DNA from: JBPYCR01 sp051846915
GTDB lineage: Bacteria; Bacillota; Bacilli; Bacillales; Amphibacillaceae
Reading direction: 5' to 3'
Length of the DNA stretch: 64,000 nucleotides
Assembly: GCF_051846915.1 (NCBI RefSeq)
Contig: NZ_JBPYCR010000016.1
Coordinates: 1 to 64,000 of the forward strand
The translations under genes were made by a program, and so were the position numbers. Positions 44,018-52,205 of the stretch are shown here, piece by piece (the first letter of the stretch is position 1; each line of letters opens with the position of its first letter). The notes beneath the pieces are model-generated. The model saw nothing but the letters and a program-made list of their open reading frames with translations, was not told the DNA's origin and ran no database searches.

Positions 44018-44836
44018 ATGACAGTAAATTACGCACAGTTAACTTGGCCAGAGATTCATGAGTTGGATAAAGAAAAAACGGTGGTTATTCTTCCGTTAGG
44101 AGCTACCGAGGAGCATGGACATCATTTACCAATTGATGTTGATACAAGAATCGTTAACAATATAAGTAGATCAGCTGCTGAAAAAACTGGAATGGATGTT
44201 GTTATGCCAGAAATTCCATTCGGGTTTCAATCACATCATATGGGGTTCTCCGGCACTATCGATATCCCTTCTGCTACATTGATTGAATTTGGTAGAGCAG
44301 TAACAAATAGTCTTGCTTATCATGGGTTTAAACATATATTACTATTAAATGGACATGGTAGTAATAGACCCATTATTGATTTGATTGCCCGAAACACAAT
44401 TGTTGATTACCCAGAAACCCTGTGTGCATCAATATCATGGTGGGAGTTACAGAAGGTTCGTGATGTGGCTGGTCAATTATTAGATAGTGATCCTACAAGC
44501 CATGGATGTGACTTAGAGACTTCAGTATATTTACACCTTAAAAAAGAACTTGTACAAATGGATAAGGTCAGAAGAGACGGATTGGATAATCTTACACCTC
44601 ATTTCTGGAGTGATCTATTAGGTCGTCGTCCTGAGGGTTTTTCAAGTCCAGCTAAAATGATGGAAATTTGGCATACGATGACTGAATCCGGAGTTCGTGG
44701 GAATCCTACTACATCAACAGAGGAAAAAGGAAAGCAAATTTTTGAAGCAGCTGTTGAAGAACTTGTAGACTTATTAAATGAATTTAGAGAACGAAAGCCA
44801 AGTAAAGCACTTGGGCCGGTACTTCCAAAAAAATAG
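44018..44836 (+). CDS. Creatininase-family amidohydrolase
   Basis: The 272-residue product has the family metal motif LGATEEHGHHLPIDVDT with E31, H33 and D42, the LNGHGSN loop (H113) and a late glutamate in SHGCDLETS. Creatininase has NGHYEN at the second site, while this protein has NGHGSN as in non-creatinine members, so creatinine is an unlikely substrate. It probably opens a cyclic amide or hydrolyses an amide. The ATG after AAGGAGA is used; a longer frame starts inside the previous gene. It is the last gene of the set, followed by a terminator. Confidence 0.88.
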   Translation: MTVNYAQLTWPEIHELDKEKTVVILPLGATEEHGHHLPIDVDTRIVNNISRSAAEKTGMDVVMPEIPFGFQSHHMGFSGTIDIPSATLIEFGRAVTNSLAYHGFKHILLLNGHGSNRPIIDLIARNTIVDYPETLCASISWWELQKVRDVAGQLLDSDPTSHGCDLETSVYLHLKKELVQMDKVRRDGLDNLTPHFWSDLLGRRPEGFSSPAKMMEIWHTMTESGVRGNPTTSTEEKGKQIFEAAVEELVDLLNEFRERKPSKALGPVLPKK

Positions 44837-44911
44837 CAGTATCGGGTTAGTTGAATTAATCTCCATTAATTAGCTTAGAAAATAACTGGAGATAAGATTA
44901 ATTATTCTATA

Positions 44912-44952
44912 GTGCTTCCAAAGATTATTATGTCTTTTGGAAGCATTATTTT
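44912..44952 (+). terminator. Terminator after the catabolic operon
   Basis: TGCTTCCAAAGA pairs with TCTTTTGGAAGCA (one bulge), followed by TTATTTT. It insulates the S10 operon from the catabolic genes. Confidence 0.82.
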
Positions 44953-45343
44953 GATGTGAATTCACACAATGTGATTCATTTTAGAAAACTTTCATCATAA
45001 ATCAAGACAATTAAGTCATTAGTCGTTCTGCATTTCTATTTATTATACTCCTCTTGAAGCTCATGAATCGCCTTGCATAAACAAGTGTTATCACCCCCTT
45101 ACTCTGACACAAATTGTGAAATCCAACTTTATTTATTCAATTTGTGAAATAATTCTTTTCAAAGAAGAATGTCTATGTAAGGCAGATGATTTATGAAAAA
45201 TCCATTCAACTATTAAAATCCTTCACTGCATAAAACAAGCAAAGACCGTATATGGACGCAGTTTGTACTTATTTCCATCATAGAATCTTACATTACCCGG
45301 GAGCGGTCCTCTCGGAATAAATTCTACTAATACCAATTAATCC
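44953..45343 (+). other. Non-coding stretch before the S10 operon
   Basis: No gene is seen. A perfect 12-base palindrome TGTGAATTCACA lies at 44955-44966, just after the terminator, with a related ATGTGATTCAT next to it, and two ACAAATTGTGAA-like stretches occur near 45110-45155. These could be binding sites for a regulator but match no consensus I can name with confidence. Confidence 0.4.
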
Positions 45344-45439
45344 TTGCATTCCACATCAAACCTTTGTATAATATATAATCGTGCAATCAAAGATATGATG
45401 CATAAAACGATTGCAATAGGCAGCGGTTTTCTATATAAT
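45344..45439 (+). promoter_or_regulatory. Tandem promoters of the S10 operon
   Basis: Promoter 1 is TTGCAT (45344-45349) and TATAAT (45367-45372), spacer 17. Promoter 2 is TTGCAA (45411-45416) and TATAAT (45434-45439), spacer 17. The leader to rpsJ is 160-230 bases. Both lie downstream of the catabolic terminator, so the ribosomal operon is independent of the accessory genes. Confidence 0.78.
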
Positions 45440-45603
45440 AGAAACGTTGGTTATAAAAGAAGCTGTTCAACGGAACATTTGAACGCTCTATTTAGCAATG
45501 AAGTGAAAGGTTGTTGGCACACACGGACCCTTTGCCATGGGCGGTGGTCAAGAAATTTTCATGGAGCAGTCTATTATAAAATGGACGAAAGGGAGGGAAG
45601 ATA

Positions 45604-45912
45604 ATGGCAAAAGAGAAGATTCGAATTCGATTAAAGGCGTATGATCACCGTATTTTAGATCAATCGGCAGAAAAGATCGTCGACACAGCGAAACGTTCAG
45701 GAGCACAGGTTTCCGGACCGATCCCATTGCCGACGGAGAAATCGATTTATACAGTATTGCGCGCGGTGCACAAGTACAAAGATGCACGTGAGCAGTTTGA
45801 AATGCGTACACATAAACGCTTAATCGATATTGTCAGTCCAACACCGAAAACAGTCGATTCATTAATGCGTCTCGATTTACCATCTGGTGTAGACATTGAA
45901 ATTAAACTATAA
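45604..45912 (+). CDS. rpsJ: 30S ribosomal protein S10
   Basis: The 102-residue protein, also NusE, serves in the 30S head and in antitermination complexes with NusB. The motif AKRSGAQVSGPIPLPTEKSI and the late RLDLPSGVDIEI are intact. ATG follows GGGAGGG. First gene of the S10 operon, under tandem promoters. Confidence 0.98.
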   Translation: MAKEKIRIRLKAYDHRILDQSAEKIVDTAKRSGAQVSGPIPLPTEKSIYTVLRAVHKYKDAREQFEMRTHKRLIDIVSPTPKTVDSLMRLDLPSGVDIEIKL

Positions 45913-45944
45913 ATGAAAGTTTTAACTAATAGGAGGTGTAACGG

Positions 45945-46577
45945 ATGACGAAAGGAATCTTAGGTCGAAAAATCGGCATGACGCAACTTTTTTCGGAAAG
46001 TGGCGAGTTAATCCCGGTTACTGTAGTAGAAGCAGAGCCGAATGTCGTTTTACAGAAAAGAACAATGGAAAATGACGGATACACAGCATTGCAAATAGGG
46101 TTTGCCGACAAAAAGGAATCACGTACGAATAAAGCGGAAAAAGGTCATGCTGAAAAAGCAAACACAAACCCTAAGCGCTACGTTCGTGAAATCCGTACGG
46201 CTAAGCTTGATGAGTATGAAGTTGGCCAAGAAATTAACGTAGAAGCTTTTCAAGAGGGCGATATTGTTGATGTAACAGGAACGTCCAAAGGGAAAGGTTT
46301 TCAAGGTTCTATTAAACGCCATAATTATGCGAGAGGGCCAATGAGCCACGGTTCGCATTTCCATAGAGGTTCAGGTTCAATGGGCGCTGCAGCTGACCCG
46401 GCACGAGTATTCAAAGGTAAAAAATTGCCAGGACAAATGGGTAGCGAACAAGTTACGATCCAAAACCTTGAAATTGTAAGAGTAGATGCAGAACGCAATT
46501 TACTTTTAATTAAAGGAAATGTTCCAGGTGCAAAAAAATCATATGTAAAAGTAGCGACAGCCGTTAAAGGTAATTAA
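45945..46577 (+). CDS. rplC: 50S ribosomal protein L3
   Basis: The 210-residue protein binds near the peptidyl-transferase centre. The N-terminus TKGILGRKIGMTQLF and the long internal loop (GPMSHGSHFHRGSGSMG) that reaches the catalytic centre are present. In B. subtilis L3 also stimulates Mini-RNase III, encoded at 13135 in this window. ATG follows AGGAGGTG. Confidence 0.98.
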   Translation: MTKGILGRKIGMTQLFSESGELIPVTVVEAEPNVVLQKRTMENDGYTALQIGFADKKESRTNKAEKGHAEKANTNPKRYVREIRTAKLDEYEVGQEINVEAFQEGDIVDVTGTSKGKGFQGSIKRHNYARGPMSHGSHFHRGSGSMGAAADPARVFKGKKLPGQMGSEQVTIQNLEIVRVDAERNLLLIKGNVPGAKKSYVKVATAVKGN

Positions 46578-46602
46578 ATTTTAGACGAAGGGAGGATATG
46601 TC

Positions 46603-47226
46603 ATGCCTAAAGTAACATTATTTAAACAAGATGGATCAGAAGCAGGAGATATCGAATTACACGAATCCGTATTTGGTATTGAACCAAACATAACTGTGTT
46701 AAACGAAGCAGTAAACATGCAGCGTGCTTCTCTCAGACAAGGGACACATGCGGTTAAGAATCGTTCTGCTGTTCGTGGAGGCGGTCGGAAGCCATGGCGC
46801 CAAAAAGGAACTGGTCGTGCACGTCAGGGATCCATTCGTTCACCACAGTGGGTCGGCGGTGGAACTGTATTTGGTCCAACACCACGCAGTTACAGTTATA
46901 GAATGCCGAAGAAAATGCGTCGATTAGCACTAAAATCAGCTCTATCTTCTAAAGTGAAGGAAGAGAACACGATTATTTTAGACAACCTTGCACTGGACAC
47001 ACCTAAAACAAAAGATGTAGTTCATATGCTCGGAGCTCTTAATGTAGAAAGAAAAGCATTAGTCGTGACAAAAGAATTAGACGAAAACGTTGTTCGTTCA
47101 GCAAATAACCTTCAGTCAGTAAAAGTGGTTACTGTAAGCCAGTTAAATGTATTGGATTTGCTTACGCATGACACGCTGATCTTAACGAAGGAAGCAGCCG
47201 AAACAGCAGGGGAGGTGCTTGCATAA
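46603..47226 (+). CDS. rplD: 50S ribosomal protein L4
   Basis: The 207-residue protein lines the exit tunnel. The tunnel loop GGGRKPWRQKGTGRARQGS is wild type, with no insertion or change of the kind linked to macrolide resistance. Its stop overlaps the rplW start by one base (TAATG), so the two are translationally coupled. In some bacteria L4 represses the S10 operon; whether the leader here responds to it is unknown. Confidence 0.97.
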   Translation: MPKVTLFKQDGSEAGDIELHESVFGIEPNITVLNEAVNMQRASLRQGTHAVKNRSAVRGGGRKPWRQKGTGRARQGSIRSPQWVGGGTVFGPTPRSYSYRMPKKMRRLALKSALSSKVKEENTIILDNLALDTPKTKDVVHMLGALNVERKALVVTKELDENVVRSANNLQSVKVVTVSQLNVLDLLTHDTLILTKEAAETAGEVLA

Positions 47227-47513
47227 TGAAAGACTTGCGTGATATTATAAAGCGCCCAGTTATTACAGAGCACTCTGCGGATTTAATAGAACAGAAGAAA
47301 TACACATTTGAAGTAGAGCCGAAAGCGAACAAAACAGAAATTAAAGCAGCAATTGAAACTGTTTTCGGAGTCAAAGTAGATAAGGTCAACACAATGAATC
47401 TGAAAGGTAAATTCAAACGCATGGGTCGTTATGGCGGATTTCGCCCAGATCGCAAAAAAGCGGTTGTTCAACTTTCGGAAGACAGTAAAGAGCTGGAGTT
47501 CTTTGAAGCATAA
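47226..47513 (+). CDS. rplW: 50S ribosomal protein L23
   Basis: The 95-residue protein sits at the tunnel exit, where it docks trigger factor and SRP. RPVITEHSADLIEQKKYTF near the N-terminus and KRMGRYGGFRPDRKKA in the extended loop are typical. It overlaps rplD by one base and is followed by rplB after 31 bases. Confidence 0.97.
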   Translation: MKDLRDIIKRPVITEHSADLIEQKKYTFEVEPKANKTEIKAAIETVFGVKVDKVNTMNLKGKFKRMGRYGGFRPDRKKAVVQLSEDSKELEFFEA

Positions 47514-47544
47514 ACAAATAAAAAAATGAGGGAGGGAAAAACAC

Positions 47545-48375
47545 ATGGCTATTAAAACATTCAAACCAACAACAAATGGCAGACGTAATATGTCAGGGAT
47601 GGACTTTTCGGCACTTACGACAGATAAACCGGAGAAATCATTGTTGAGCCCATTACACAAGAGTGGTGGTCGTAATTCGCAAGGAAGATTGACGATGCGC
47701 CATCATGGTGGAGGGCACAAACGCCAATATCGAATTATAGATTTCAAACGAAACAAAGATGGAATACCAGGGCGCGTTGCTACGATTGAGTACGATCCGA
47801 ACCGTTCTGCGAATATTGCACTAATCAATTATGCAGATGGTGAAAAACGGTATATTTTAGCACCTAAAGGGTTGAAAGTTGGGCTAGTGATCGAGTCTGG
47901 CGAAAATGCGGACATTAAAGTAGGGAACGCATTGCCACTTGGAAACATTCCAATAGGTACCGTTATTCATAATGTTGAATTGAAGCCAGGACGCGGTGGA
48001 CAGTTGGCTCGTTCAGCTGGTGCAGAAGCACAAATTCTTGGTCGCGAAGGTAAATACAGTCTTGTTCGTTTAGCATCAGGAGAGGTTCGCTTAATATTAA
48101 CTGCTTGTCGTGCGACAGTAGGTCAAGTAGGAAACATCGAACATGAATTGACGACGGTAGGTAAAGCAGGACGTTCTCGTTGGTTAGGCAAACGTCCAAC
48201 TGTACGTGGTTCCGCAATGAACCCAATTGATCACCCGCATGGTGGTGGGGAAGGTCGTACGCCGATTGGCCGTAAATCACCTGTATCACCTTGGGGACAG
48301 AAAACACTTGGTTACAAAACTCGTACACGCAATAAGCCATCAAATAAATATATCGTTCGTAAACGCAAGAAATAA
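47545..48375 (+). CDS. rplB: 50S ribosomal protein L2
   Basis: The 276-residue primary-binding protein is needed for peptidyl transfer and subunit joining. The conserved C-terminal region GSAMNPIDHPHGGGEGRTPI contains the universally conserved histidine. ATG follows GAGGGAGGG. Length is that of the B. subtilis protein. Confidence 0.98.
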   Translation: MAIKTFKPTTNGRRNMSGMDFSALTTDKPEKSLLSPLHKSGGRNSQGRLTMRHHGGGHKRQYRIIDFKRNKDGIPGRVATIEYDPNRSANIALINYADGEKRYILAPKGLKVGLVIESGENADIKVGNALPLGNIPIGTVIHNVELKPGRGGQLARSAGAEAQILGREGKYSLVRLASGEVRLILTACRATVGQVGNIEHELTTVGKAGRSRWLGKRPTVRGSAMNPIDHPHGGGEGRTPIGRKSPVSPWGQKTLGYKTRTRNKPSNKYIVRKRKK

Positions 48376-48422
48376 TTAAGGCTTTAATTAGCCGAGTTTA
48401 TCTAACGAAAGGAGGTTTATTC

Positions 48423-48701
48423 ATGGGACGAAGCTTAAAAAAAGGACCTTTTGCAGATGATCATCTAAAGAAAAAGGTTGAAGCTCAGAATGAAAAAGAT
48501 AAAAAAAGGGTAATTAAAACATGGTCTCGTCGTTCAACAATTTTCCCTGATTTTGTCGGTAACACGATCGCTGTTTATGACGGACGTAAACACGTACCAG
48601 TGTATATAACAGAAGATATGGTTGGACATAAACTAGGAGAATTCGCGCCGACACGCTCGTTTAGAGGTCATGCCGGTGATGACAGGAAAACAAAACGCTA
48701 A
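48423..48701 (+). CDS. rpsS: 30S ribosomal protein S19
   Basis: The 92-residue protein of the 30S head binds near S13. It starts GRSLKKGPFADDHLKKKV and ends in the basic DDRKTKR. ATG follows AAAGGAGG. It lies in the standard rplB-rpsS-rplV order. Confidence 0.97.
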   Translation: MGRSLKKGPFADDHLKKKVEAQNEKDKKRVIKTWSRRSTIFPDFVGNTIAVYDGRKHVPVYITEDMVGHKLGEFAPTRSFRGHAGDDRKTKR

Positions 48702-48719
48702 TGAGAGGAGGCACTCTAC

Positions 48720-49061
48720 ATGCAAGCAAAAGCGATTGCGAAATCTGTTCGTATAGCTCCTCGTAAAGTACGATTAGTCGTAGATTTAATTCGAGGAAAA
48801 GACGTTTCTGAAGCGACAGCAATTTTACGTCTTACACAGCGCGGTGCTTCTCCAGTTGTAGAAAAAGTGTTAAATTCTGCAGTTGCTAATGCAGAACATA
48901 ACTACGAAATGGATACGGAGAATTTAGTTATCTCTGAAGCATTTGTAAATGAAGGAGCTACTTTGAAACGCTTCCGCCCACGTGCGCAGGGTCGTGCAAG
49001 CAAAATTAATAAACGCACAAGCCACATTACAGTGGTTCTATCAGAAAAGAAGGAGGGGTAG
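48720..49061 (+). CDS. rplV: 50S ribosomal protein L22
   Basis: The 113-residue protein has a beta-hairpin that lines the exit tunnel beside L4; the tip (FKRFRPRAQGRASKINKR region) is intact, with no macrolide-resistance insertion visible. ATG follows GAGGAGG. It ends four bases before rpsC. Confidence 0.97.
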   Translation: MQAKAIAKSVRIAPRKVRLVVDLIRGKDVSEATAILRLTQRGASPVVEKVLNSAVANAEHNYEMDTENLVISEAFVNEGATLKRFRPRAQGRASKINKRTSHITVVLSEKKEG

Positions 49062-49064
49062 TCA

Positions 49065-49706
49065 GTGGGTCAGAAGATAAATCCAGTTGGTCTTCGTGTC
49101 GGTGTCATTAAAGACTGGGAATCAAAATGGTATGCAGACAAGGATTATGCAGATTTGTTACACGAAGATATTAAGATTAGAGAATATCTTGAAAATCGCC
49201 TGAAGACAGCTGCAGTTTCTTCAATTGAAATTGAACGTGCAGCAAACCGAGTGAATATTACCATCCATACAGGTAAACCTGGAATGGTAATCGGTAAAGG
49301 TGGTTCAGAAGTAGAAAAGTTACGAAAAGCACTAAATAATTTAACCGGTAAGAGAATCCATATTAATATCGTTGAAATTAAGAAAGTCGACTTGGATGCT
49401 AAACTGGTTGCAGAAAATATAGCTCGTCAATTGGAAAGCCGTATTTCTTTCCGTCGTGCACAAAAGCAGTCTATTCAACGTACAATGCGTGCCGGCGCAA
49501 AAGGGATTAAAACACAAGTATCCGGTCGTCTAGGCGGAGCGGACATTGCAAGAGCAGAACATTACAGTGAAGGGACCGTGCCATTACACACACTACGTGC
49601 TGACATTAGCTATGGCAACGTGGAAGCAAACACTACGTATGGTAAGTTAGGTGTTAAAGTGTGGATCTATCGTGGTGAAGTCCTTCCAGAAAAACCTAAA
49701 AAATAA
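49065..49706 (+). CDS. rpsC: 30S ribosomal protein S3
   Basis: The 213-residue protein forms part of the mRNA entry channel and helicase. A KH domain with VIGKGGSEVEKLRK is followed by the C-terminal S3 domain ending in YRGEVLPEKPKK. It starts with GTG after GGAGGGG. Slightly shorter at the C-terminus than the B. subtilis protein. Confidence 0.97.
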   Translation: MGQKINPVGLRVGVIKDWESKWYADKDYADLLHEDIKIREYLENRLKTAAVSSIEIERAANRVNITIHTGKPGMVIGKGGSEVEKLRKALNNLTGKRIHINIVEIKKVDLDAKLVAENIARQLESRISFRRAQKQSIQRTMRAGAKGIKTQVSGRLGGADIARAEHYSEGTVPLHTLRADISYGNVEANTTYGKLGVKVWIYRGEVLPEKPKK

Positions 49707-49724
49707 GGAAGGGGGTAGTGCATT

Positions 49725-50159
49725 ATGTTAATGCCTAAACGTGTTAAATATCGCAGACAACATCGTGGCCGTATGAAAGGCCAAGCAAAAGGCGGAACAA
49801 CCGTAAGTTTTGGAGATTATGGACTACAGGCAGTAGAAGCGTCATGGATTACAAGTCGTCAAATTGAAGCTGCACGTATTGCCATGACTCGTTACATGAA
49901 ACGTGGCGGTAAAGTTTGGATCAAAATATTCCCAGACAAACCATATACTGCAAAACCCCTCGAAGTTCGGATGGGTTCCGGTAAAGGGGCACTTGAAGGC
50001 TGGGTTGCAGTAGTAAAGCCAGGGAAAATATTGTTTGAAATTGCAGGTGTCCAGGAAGAGGTAGCACGCGAAGCATTGCGTCTCGCTTCTCATAAACTGC
50101 CGATTAAAACAAAGTTTGTTAAACGTGAAGAAATTGGTGGTGAAATCAATGAAGGCTAA
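49725..50159 (+). CDS. rplP: 50S ribosomal protein L16
   Basis: The 144-residue protein helps position the A-site tRNA. It begins MLMPKRVKYRRQHRGRMKG and includes the conserved RMGSGKGALEGWVAVVKPG. Of two nearby ATGs the first fits the family N-terminus. Its last codons overlap the start of rpmC by 11 bases. Confidence 0.97.
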   Translation: MLMPKRVKYRRQHRGRMKGQAKGGTTVSFGDYGLQAVEASWITSRQIEAARIAMTRYMKRGGKVWIKIFPDKPYTAKPLEVRMGSGKGALEGWVAVVKPGKILFEIAGVQEEVAREALRLASHKLPIKTKFVKREEIGGEINEG

Positions 50160-50349
50160 TGAAATCAGAGAACTAACCACTGCCGAAATTGAACAAAACG
50201 TCAAATCATTAAAAGAAGAATTATTTAATTTACGCTTCCAGCTTGCAACCGGACAATTGGAGAATACGGCTAGACTCAGTCAAGTCAGAAAATCAATTGC
50301 ACGCTTAAAAACAGTTGCACGTCAGCGTGAACTAAGCGTAAATAAGTAA
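50149..50349 (+). CDS. rpmC: 50S ribosomal protein L29
   Basis: The 66-residue helical-hairpin protein near the tunnel exit starts MKANEIRELTTAEIEQNVKS. The ATG lies inside the end of rplP, so translation is probably coupled; the frame is open 11 codons further up but those are in rplP. Confidence 0.96.
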   Translation: MKANEIRELTTAEIEQNVKSLKEELFNLRFQLATGQLENTARLSQVRKSIARLKTVARQRELSVNK

Positions 50350-50373
50350 ATTTGAGGGGAGGTTAACTCCGAT

Positions 50374-50637
50374 ATGAGTGAACGAAATAACCGTAAAGTT
50401 TATACCGGTCGTGTAGTGTCCGATAAAATGGATAAAACGATTACCGTTGTGGTTGAAACGTATAAATTCCATACATTGTACGGAAAACGCGTGAAGGTGA
50501 CGAAGAAGTTTAAAACACATGATGAAAACAATCAGGCTAAGGCAGGAGATATTGTTACCATTATGGAAACACGCCCGCTTTCAGCTACTAAACGTTTTCG
50601 TTTAATTGAAATTGTAAAAGAGTCCGTTATTATATAA
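50374..50637 (+). CDS. rpsQ: 30S ribosomal protein S17
   Basis: The 87-residue OB-fold protein binds 16S rRNA early in assembly. NRKVYTGRVVSDKMDKTITV and HDENNQAKAGDIVTIMETRP are family features. ATG follows GGGGAGG. Confidence 0.97.
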   Translation: MSERNNRKVYTGRVVSDKMDKTITVVVETYKFHTLYGKRVKVTKKFKTHDENNQAKAGDIVTIMETRPLSATKRFRLIEIVKESVII

Positions 50638-50677
50638 TAGTTCGCGTTAAGTGTATCCGAAGGGAGGTTACAGCGAA

Positions 50678-51046
50678 ATGATTCAACAGGAATCTCGTAT
50701 AAAAGTTGCAGATAACTCAGGAGCACGAGAAGTATTAACGATTAAAGTCCTTGGTGGTTCCGGACGTAAAACCGCTAATATCGGTGATGTTGTTGTTTGT
50801 ACGGTGAAACACGCAACACCAGGAGGCGTTGTCAAGAAAGGCGAAGTAGTTCGAGCTGTTATCGTCCGTTCAAAGACAGGTGCGCGCCGAAAAGATGGTT
50901 CATTTATTCGTTTTGATGAAAATGCAGCCGTAATTATTCGCGATGACAAAAGTCCAAGAGGAACACGTATTTTTGGCCCTGTCGCGCGTGAGTTACGTGA
51001 TGCAAAATTCATGAAAATCGTATCTCTAGCTCCAGAAGTTTTGTAA
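50678..51046 (+). CDS. rplN: 50S ribosomal protein L14
   Basis: The 122-residue protein is at the subunit interface and is the docking site of silencing factor RsfS. MIQQESRIKVADNSGAREV is the invariant start, and the ATG follows GGGAGG; nine codons open upstream are not used. Confidence 0.97.
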   Translation: MIQQESRIKVADNSGAREVLTIKVLGGSGRKTANIGDVVVCTVKHATPGGVVKKGEVVRAVIVRSKTGARRKDGSFIRFDENAAVIIRDDKSPRGTRIFGPVARELRDAKFMKIVSLAPEVL

Positions 51047-51086
51047 TAGTCAAGGTAATGAAAAGACCTGTAGGAGGTGCGTAAAT

Positions 51087-51398
51087 ATGCATGTGAAAAA
51101 AGGCGATAAAGTAAAAGTGCTATCCGGAAAAGATCGGGGAAAAGAAGGCACCATTTTAGAAGCATATCCAAAGACAGAGCGTGTTCTCGTAGAAGGCATT
51201 AACATGGTGAAAAAACATGCAAAACCTTCTCAAGATAATCAGCAAGGTGGAATTCTTAATCAAGAAGCTGCCATTCATGTTTCTAATGTACTGCCGATTG
51301 ATCCGAAAACAAACGAACCAAGTCGAGTTGGTTATGAAATACGAGATGGAAAAAAAGTCCGTATCGCTAAAAAATCCGGTGAAGCGTTAGATAAATAG
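51087..51398 (+). CDS. rplX: 50S ribosomal protein L24
   Basis: The 103-residue assembly-initiating protein has a KOW motif (HVKKGDKVKVLSGKDRGKEG). ATG follows AGGAGGTG. It sits between rplN and rplE, as in all spc operons. Confidence 0.97.
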   Translation: MHVKKGDKVKVLSGKDRGKEGTILEAYPKTERVLVEGINMVKKHAKPSQDNQQGGILNQEAAIHVSNVLPIDPKTNEPSRVGYEIRDGKKVRIAKKSGEALDK

Positions 51399-51423
51399 TT
51401 TCAGGCGAAAGGAGGGCGACATA

Positions 51424-51963
51424 ATGAACGAACTGAAAGTGATGTATCAAGATGAAATTGTATCATCCATGATGGAAAAGTTTAATTACAAGTCTGTAAT
51501 GGAAGTACCCAAGATCGAAAAAATAATTGTAAACATGGGCGTTGGAGATGCCGTTCAAAACTCCAAGGTACTAGACAATGCAGTAGAAGAGTTAACATTG
51601 ATTGCTGGTCAAAAGCCAGTAGTTACTCGCGCGAAAAAATCCATTGCTGGATTCCGACTTCGTGAAGGAATGCCAATTGGCACGAAAGTAACGTTACGCG
51701 GTGAGCGCATGTATGACTTTTTACAAAAACTGATTAAAGTATCCCTTCCACGTGTTCGGGACTTTCGCGGCGTATCAAAAAAATCATTTGATGGTCGTGG
51801 AAACTACACGTTGGGCGTGAAAGAACAGCTGATTTTCCCGGAAATTAACTATGATAAAATAAGTAAGGTTCGTGGGATGGATATCGTTATCGTAACAACA
51901 TCCAACACGGACGAAGAAGCACGTGAATTGTTAGCACAACTAGGCATGCCTTTCCAAAAGTAA
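51424..51963 (+). CDS. rplE: 50S ribosomal protein L5
   Basis: The 179-residue protein binds 5S rRNA and contacts the P-site tRNA. The motifs KIVNMGVG-type (here IIVNMGVGDAVQ) and FRGVSKKSFDGRGNYTLG are present. ATG follows GGAGGG. Confidence 0.97.
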   Translation: MNELKVMYQDEIVSSMMEKFNYKSVMEVPKIEKIIVNMGVGDAVQNSKVLDNAVEELTLIAGQKPVVTRAKKSIAGFRLREGMPIGTKVTLRGERMYDFLQKLIKVSLPRVRDFRGVSKKSFDGRGNYTLGVKEQLIFPEINYDKISKVRGMDIVIVTTSNTDEEARELLAQLGMPFQK

Positions 51964-51991
51964 GCTTAGAGCTATAAAAGGAGGGAAATTT

Positions 51992-52177
51992 GTGGCTAAA
52001 AAATCAATGGTTGCGAAACAAAAACGCCCACAAAAGTTTAAAGTACGTGAATACACACGTTGTGAGCGTTGTGGACGACCACATTCCGTAATTCGTAAGT
52101 TTAAACTATGCCGTATTTGTTTCCGTGAACTTGCCCATAAAGGTCAAATTCCCGGTGTCAAAAAAGCAAGCTGGTAA
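51992..52177 (+). CDS. rpsN: 30S ribosomal protein S14, zinc-binding type
   Basis: The 61-residue short S14 carries four zinc ligands: CERCG and CRICF. It starts at GTG after AAGGAGGG. Zinc-type S14 here, with zinc-type L33 (15741), suggests that zinc-free paralogues, if any, are encoded elsewhere and induced under zinc limitation. Confidence 0.97.
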   Translation: MAKKSMVAKQKRPQKFKVREYTRCERCGRPHSVIRKFKLCRICFRELAHKGQIPGVKKASW

Positions 52178-52205
52178 TCCCCATTCGGGAAGGAGGTAAT
52201 GAATA

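Noticed and set aside
44018..44836. Assignment of the last catabolic gene as creatinine amidohydrolase
   Set aside because: The second metal loop is NGHGSN, not the NGHYEN of creatininase, and no creatinase or sarcosine oxidase gene is adjacent.
45344..45604. An 86-codon open frame before rpsJ
   Set aside because: It spans both S10 promoters and the leader and overlaps the rpsJ start; it has no ribosome site and no family resemblance.
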